From positions 7,720-24,576 of the forward strand of contig DBCW01000101.1 of assembly GCA_002293265.1 (NCBI GenBank): 16,857 nucleotides of DNA, in the 5' to 3' direction. The stretch is from Eggerthellales bacterium UBA948. Lineage in GTDB: Bacteria > Actinomycetota > Coriobacteriia > Coriobacteriales > UBA8131. The position numbers and the translations under genes were made by a program. Shown one piece after another: positions 13,501 to 16,857 of the stretch (positions are counted from its first letter, which is position 1; each line of letters begins with the position of its first letter). The notes below the pieces were generated by a model. The model searched no databases. It was not told the origin of the DNA and saw only the letters and a list, made by a program, of their open reading frames with translations.

Positions 13501-13610
13501 AAGAAGAGACGTCCTTCATCATATTTGGTGGAGTCGGAACCTGGCAAATGCTAGCAACGACCCGGTAGCCTTCTCCGCCAGTATGACAGTATCCGATAAG
13601 CGAGGTTTAA
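13501..13610 (+). ncRNA. Structured 5' leader of the DUF2975 gene, candidate cis-regulatory RNA
   Basis: A 7-bp helix GGUGGAG (13527-13533) with CUCCGCC (13573-13579) closes a domain of about 53 nt. Inside, ACCUGG (13539-13544) can pair with CCCGGU (13561-13566) with one mismatch, and a UGCUAGCA palindrome lies in the loop. After the domain come two direct CAGTAT repeats (13579-13584 and 13587-13592), then GAGG five bases before the ATG. The leader is more GC-rich than the upstream promoter region and is not coding. I could not match it to a riboswitch family. Pairing was done by eye. Confidence 0.4.
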
Positions 13611-14066
13611 ATGTCGTGGAGTAAAGATAGCTCAATCATCCTGTCGCAAGTGAGCACCCGTATAGTCATGGGACTTGGTGCTATCTTGGCTGCCTTACTA
13701 CCATTTTTGTGTTTTAGTGATTTTTTCTATGGTCGAGCATTTATAAGTGCTGAAAACATTTTGTTTCTCATGCCTATCTACTACGCATTTTGCATACCTG
13801 CCTATATTGCTCTATTTGCCCTAGATAGACTACTTGCAGCAGTTAAGCGGGAGGAAGTTTTTACAGCTAATAATGTAAAGTATCTGCGAACGATATCGTG
13901 GGCTTGCATTGCTGCAGCAATAGTTTTGCTCATCAGCAGTTTTGTGTCGGTTGTTTTCTTCGCTGTGGCAATTCTGGCAACCTTTTTTGGCATAATACTC
14001 AGAGCTGTTAAAAATCTTTTTGCTGCCGCAGTAGTGCTTAAGTCCGAAAACGAACTGACGATATAG
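13611..14066 (+). CDS. DUF2975-family integral membrane protein
   Basis: This encodes 151 residues with four predicted membrane helices (about 12-35, 45-70, 92-115 and 115-138). The pattern of a W-S-K-D start, ALDRLLAAVKREEVFTANNV, KYLRTISWACIAAA and the end ILRAVKNLFAAAVVLKSEN followed by ELTI is the DUF2975 signature. Function is unknown for the family, but it is very often paired with a YozG-type Cro/CI regulator, as here 19 bp downstream. GAGG lies 5 nt before the ATG. It is transcribed from a strong promoter through a leader that may be structured. It may be a membrane sensor or a transport-related protein acting with the regulator, which is inference. Confidence 0.87.
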   Translation: MSWSKDSSIILSQVSTRIVMGLGAILAALLPFLCFSDFFYGRAFISAENILFLMPIYYAFCIPAYIALFALDRLLAAVKREEVFTANNVKYLRTISWACIAAAIVLLISSFVSVVFFAVAILATFFGIILRAVKNLFAAAVVLKSENELTI

Positions 14067-14085
14067 ACGAGAAGCAAGACAACCA

Positions 14086-14331
14086 ATGAAGATAAACCTA
14101 CACATAGACGTAATGATGGCCAAGCGCAAGATCAGCGCCGGTGATCTGGCCTCGCGCATAGGCATCACCCCCGCCAACTTATCGATACTAAAAAATGACA
14201 AGGCAAAGGCTATTCGTTTCTCCACACTAGCCGCCTTATGTCGGGAACTGGACTGCCAGCCCGGAGACTTATTGGAATACGTTAAAACCGATGGTGACAA
14301 AAGCACAAACAGCGAGGGATTTCAGCCCTAG
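14086..14331 (+). CDS. YozG-like XRE/Cro-CI family transcription regulator
   Basis: This encodes 81 residues, almost entirely one helix-turn-helix domain. The pattern MAKRKISAGDLASRIGITPA, then NLSILKNDKAKAIRFSTLAA, then LCRELDCQPGDLLEYV matches YozG-type regulators, which are typically encoded with DUF2975 genes. The recognition helix is about residues 27-38. The start has only a weak, distant GAGAAG. An ATG eight codons later lacks any better site and would cut the first helix. The last 12 residues are polar. It probably controls the DUF2975 operon and perhaps the DUF4173 gene downstream. The operator is not identified. Confidence 0.88.
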   Translation: MKINLHIDVMMAKRKISAGDLASRIGITPANLSILKNDKAKAIRFSTLAALCRELDCQPGDLLEYVKTDGDKSTNSEGFQP

Positions 14332-14395
14332 CCAAACTAAGTAATAACAATAAACGAATAAACAAACAATAACGTGACTACTGTAAGGGGATATC

Positions 14396-16057
14396 ATGTC
14401 TTCTCAAAGCGCGCCCAAAGGGCCTTGCAACAATCAATCAACAGGGGTTTTTGAATATGATCAATTACCATCTCAGCCAAATTGGAATACTGAGTCCAAC
14501 TCAGCACCATTACCGCCACCCACTTGGCATGCTGTGCCCGCAAACGCAGCCCCTATACAAAAACCAACTATCGCCGACTTACTGTTTGCACTTGCCGTGC
14601 TGGCAAGCGGTTTTTATTTTTGGCATTCACTCAATATTGGTTTTTTGATCTGGCAAGGCATAGGAGTTACGCTGTTTTTCTTGTTCTTAATTCTTGCAAC
14701 CGTGATCTATTTATACGCAAAAGATATCAAGCAAAACCATCGCAGCTGGTTAATGCTTGTCGCATCAGTACTAGGGGCGATGCCATTTGCATTATATGGT
14801 CACAGAGATATTAATATGTATCTCATCATGGTAGAAATTACGCTTTGCTTGCTTTGGGTGATGTATTCTTGCCGCACAGCGATATCTGAGAAAATCAATC
14901 TCAGCATTTTGTTTGACATGCTTAATCAGTTTTTGATTGTTCCTTTTACGAACTTTGGTCGATTCTTTACGCTTAGTTTATATGGACTACGAAACAAGTC
15001 TTCATCGTGGCGTTATGCTCTTTTTGCATTTTTGGGTCTGCTTATTTGCTTGCCGGTCTTTTTCTTCGTAACAGCTCTGCTGGCTTCTTCTGACGATGGT
15101 TTTGGCAATTTGGTGCGAGATTTAGCCGGCTTTTTAGCAAATCTAGAAATAATTAAATATCTTATGGAGCTGCTCTTTGCCATACCGATTGCTGCCTACA
15201 TCTTTGGAGCTGTGATTGGCAATATAACCAAACGCCAAACCAATCTAATAAGCGAACCCAACCTTTTGAGAACATTTGTAAGTGCCCACGCCATCCCAAA
15301 ATCTGCTATATATGCTCCACTTTTCTTGTTCTTGGCTCTGTATATAACTTATTTCATTGCGGTGGGAAGCTATCTTTTCTCCGGTCTGCAAGGGTCGCTA
15401 CCTGAAGTCTACACCTATGCAGAGTATGCCCGAAGAGGCTTTTTTGAACTCTGTACTATTGCTTCGCTTAACTTAGTTATACTTGGCGGCATATGGCTTT
15501 TTACAAAACGAGATGGCGCGGAGCACCCTTTGGCGCTAAGAGCACTTGCCGGAGCATTTTCGCTGCTAACGTGCTTGCTTATAATAACCGCTCTGAGCAA
15601 AATGCTGCTCTACATTGGTGCATATGGGCTAACACCGGCTCGAGTATTTACCACCTGGTTTATGGTGCTAATGTTGATAGGGTTTTGCATAATAGCTTTT
15701 TGGCACGCAAAGCCATTTAACGCCGCAAAGCCGATAATTGCTGTAGTGATTGCTTTCTCCTTGGCACTCGGGCTCACCAACACAAATGCCATAATCGCCA
15801 ACTACAATGTTGACAGATATCTGGATGGCACATCAAAGCAAATCGATGTATACCAATTGAGATTATTAGGCTACCCCGCCTTAGATGCTTTGAGAAAGCT
15901 TGAGGATGGCTCTGTCGATGTGAAAGTCAAAACGGATGCCACGGCAGTCATTGAGTACTTATATGACCCGTTTGAAGAGATGCTATTTGTTGACTACAAC
16001 GATTGGGCGACCTGGAGCCTTGAGAGGTTAAAAGCTCATGGCTCCGGTCGCAAATAG
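14396..16057 (+). CDS. DUF4173-family polytopic membrane protein
   Basis: This is a 553-residue protein. Residues 1-58 are a polar, Pro/Gln/Asn-rich cytoplasmic or linker region with no helices. About ten to twelve membrane helices follow through residue 475. The segment YAEYARRGFFELCTIASLNL, the ALSKMLLYIGAYGLTPARVF motif and the NANAIIANYNVDRYLDG-like close (TNTNAIIANYNVDRYLDG) are characteristic of DUF4173 and related DUF4153 proteins. The soluble C-terminal stretch (about 478-553) contains IDVYQLRLLGYPALDALRKL. Function is unknown, though an envelope role is often assumed. AAGGGG lies 6 nt before the ATG, and the gene follows the YozG-like gene by 64 bp, so it may be in the same unit. It converges on the catalase gene with only 14 bp between stops. 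Confidence 0.88.
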   Translation: MSSQSAPKGPCNNQSTGVFEYDQLPSQPNWNTESNSAPLPPPTWHAVPANAAPIQKPTIADLLFALAVLASGFYFWHSLNIGFLIWQGIGVTLFFLFLILATVIYLYAKDIKQNHRSWLMLVASVLGAMPFALYGHRDINMYLIMVEITLCLLWVMYSCRTAISEKINLSILFDMLNQFLIVPFTNFGRFFTLSLYGLRNKSSSWRYALFAFLGLLICLPVFFFVTALLASSDDGFGNLVRDLAGFLANLEIIKYLMELLFAIPIAAYIFGAVIGNITKRQTNLISEPNLLRTFVSAHAIPKSAIYAPLFLFLALYITYFIAVGSYLFSGLQGSLPEVYTYAEYARRGFFELCTIASLNLVILGGIWLFTKRDGAEHPLALRALAGAFSLLTCLLIITALSKMLLYIGAYGLTPARVFTTWFMVLMLIGFCIIAFWHAKPFNAAKPIIAVVIAFSLALGLTNTNAIIANYNVDRYLDGTSKQIDVYQLRLLGYPALDALRKLEDGSVDVKVKTDATAVIEYLYDPFEEMLFVDYNDWATWSLERLKAHGSGRK

Positions 16058-16101
16058 TCAACCTGAAAGGCTTACTTAGTCAAAGTCGCCTTTAACCTCT
16101 C
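16022..16101. terminator. Inverted repeat spanning the convergent stops, possible bidirectional terminator
   Basis: GAGAGGTTAAAAGC (16022-16035) and its near reverse complement (16088-16101, one mismatch) flank both stop codons. Nested inside is AAAGGC (16066-16071) with GCCTTT (16088-16093). T tracts after the stems are weak. Both outer arms are coding and each encodes Glu-Arg-Leu-Lys-Ala, so the symmetry may be partly coincidental. Confidence 0.3.
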
Positions 16102-16857
16102 ATCAAAGGTCATAGCTGCCAAATCCCTGACTCTGGCAATATCTAGTGCTGCGGCATCGGCTAGTGCGTGCCCGTAGCCTTCGTCTGCCAAATAGCAATG
16201 TGCTGCATGACGTAACTTGATGTTTTCGGTAACTGAAGCAAAACTATTCACTGTGTTTTCGATAAGCAGGATTTGCTTTTCTATGGTCATCAAGTTCCAA
16301 AGCAGCCCCGGCTGACGATACGGATCATCACCATCGTATTGAGAGTAGCGACCGACAGCTCCCTCCCAGATAAGGGCTGGGTCTACAAGTCCGCTAAAGT
16401 CTCCTTGCTCTGCCCACTCGCCTATGCTGTTTGGAGTGTAGCCTTTGGTAGCGCCATAGTTACCATCCACTCGCATCGCTCCGTCTCTGTGATAAGCATG
16501 CACAGGTACTATGGGTTGGTTTACCGGGATTTGGTTGTGGTTAACGCCTAAGCGGTAGCGGTGCGCATCACCATAGGAAAATAGGCGACCTTGAAGTAGT
16601 TTGTCCGGAGAAAAACTGATACCGGGAACTACATTTGCCGGGTTAAAGGCGGCTTGCTCTACATCGGCAAAGTAGTTTTCCGGGTTGCGGTTAAGCTCCA
16701 TTGTTCCAACAGGAATCAGTGGATAGTCGCCGTGTTGCCAAACCTTGGTGATGTCAAAGGGGTTTTCCGGGTGTGTTTTTGCTTGTTCTTGAGTCATAAC
16801 TTGTATGAATAAGTCCCACTTAGGAAAGTTGCCCTCTTCTATAGCTCCAAAGAGATC
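16072..16857 (-). CDS. katA: Haem catalase, C-terminal part (5' end beyond the window)
   Basis: The frame is open from the right edge and continues upstream, so about 261 C-terminal residues are present. The edge reads [20 protein letters not shown] and continues [20 protein letters not shown], then [19 protein letters not shown], all typical of monofunctional catalases. These convert hydrogen peroxide to water and oxygen. The proximal haem ligand is the Tyr in [14 protein letters not shown] (codon 16573-16575), with the Arg four residues before it present. The distal His and Asn lie in the missing part. It ends soon after the helical [22 protein letters not shown] region, which suggests the small-subunit type without a flavodoxin-like domain. 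A free-standing start at the internal ATG (16797) is not likely because homologous sequence continues upstream. It implies some exposure to oxygen. Confidence 0.95.
   Translation of the reverse strand, partial: DLFGAIEEGNFPKWDLFIQVMTQEQAKTHPENPFDITKVWQHGDYPLIPVGTMELNRNPENYFADVEQAAFNPANVVPGISFSPDKLLQGRLFSYGDAHRYRLGVNHNQIPVNQPIVPVHAYHRDGAMRVDGNYGATKGYTPNSIGEWAEQGDFSGLVDPALIWEGAVGRYSQYDGDDPYRQPGLLWNLMTIEKQILLIENTVNSFASVTENIKLRHAAHCYLADEGYGHALADAAALDIARVRDLAAMTFDERLKATLTK

Noticed and set aside
13527..13600. Cobalamin or c-di-GMP-I riboswitch in the leader of the DUF2975 gene
   Set aside because: The GGAA...CCCGGUAGCC order loosely recalls the cobalamin core, but the GGUG...CC and ACUGU segments are missing. 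The GGCAAA is not followed by the c-di-GMP-I arrangement.
13830..14306. Open frame of 158 codons on the minus strand across the DUF2975 and regulator genes
   Set aside because: It is a shadow of two recognised plus-strand genes and shows no domain pattern.
1..16857. tRNA, rRNA or phage genes
   Set aside because: I looked for cloverleaf ends, rRNA core words and integrase or structural phage proteins and saw none in the window.

Overview
The window looks like chromosomal DNA from a mid-GC, probably anaerobic, gut-type bacterium. My best guess is Coriobacteriia (Actinomycetota), with Clostridia-like organisms as the alternative. This rests on recognised gene families: a PilT/PilC cluster with DUF4860-type small membrane proteins, a V4R protein, a tmk-holB-PSP1 string, a DUF2975/YozG-like/DUF4173 trio, and a toxin-antitoxin type I associate with Coriobacteriia. 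No database search was possible, so the taxonomy is inference.

Layout. (1) 37-985, minus strand: a V4R-domain protein gene followed by a 65-residue helical protein. They are separated by a 141-bp imperfect palindrome (260-400) with MITE-like ends that carries two facing REP-type repeats. (2) 1115-6125, minus strand: a compact pilus-type operon in the order transglutaminase-like lipoprotein, PilC/GspF platform protein, four small N-terminally anchored proteins (one DUF4860-like) and a PilT-type ATPase. Most junctions are 1-25 bp and one overlaps. An extended -10 promoter lies upstream at about 6191-6199. No PilB, major pilin, prepilin peptidase or PilMNO gene is present here. (3) 6259-12700, minus strand: a housekeeping string in the order fused class I fumarate hydratase, thymidylate kinase, DNA polymerase III delta', PSP1/RicT-like protein with a long basic tail, and nicotinate phosphoribosyltransferase. 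The first four genes overlap end to start. The fumarase carries an in-frame REP-type repeat and a G-rich linker exactly between its alpha and beta halves. (4) 12841-13388, plus strand: a toxin-antitoxin pair with a 4-bp overlap, a candidate operator upstream and a hairpin at the end. (5) 13466-16057, plus strand: a strong promoter and a leader of about 110 nt with predicted structure, then a DUF2975 membrane protein, a YozG-like XRE regulator and a large DUF4173 membrane protein. (6) 16072-16857, minus strand: the C-terminal half of a haem catalase that runs off the right edge.

Functionally, region 2 probably builds a minimal type IV pilus or pseudopilus with a lipoprotein partner. Region 3 links nucleotide, NAD and fumarate metabolism with replication. 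Region 5 looks like an envelope-associated module with its own regulator. The most unusual features are the single-ATPase pilus cluster, the REP insertion in fumarase, the structured leader before the DUF2975 gene and the palindromic element between the V4R gene and its small partner.
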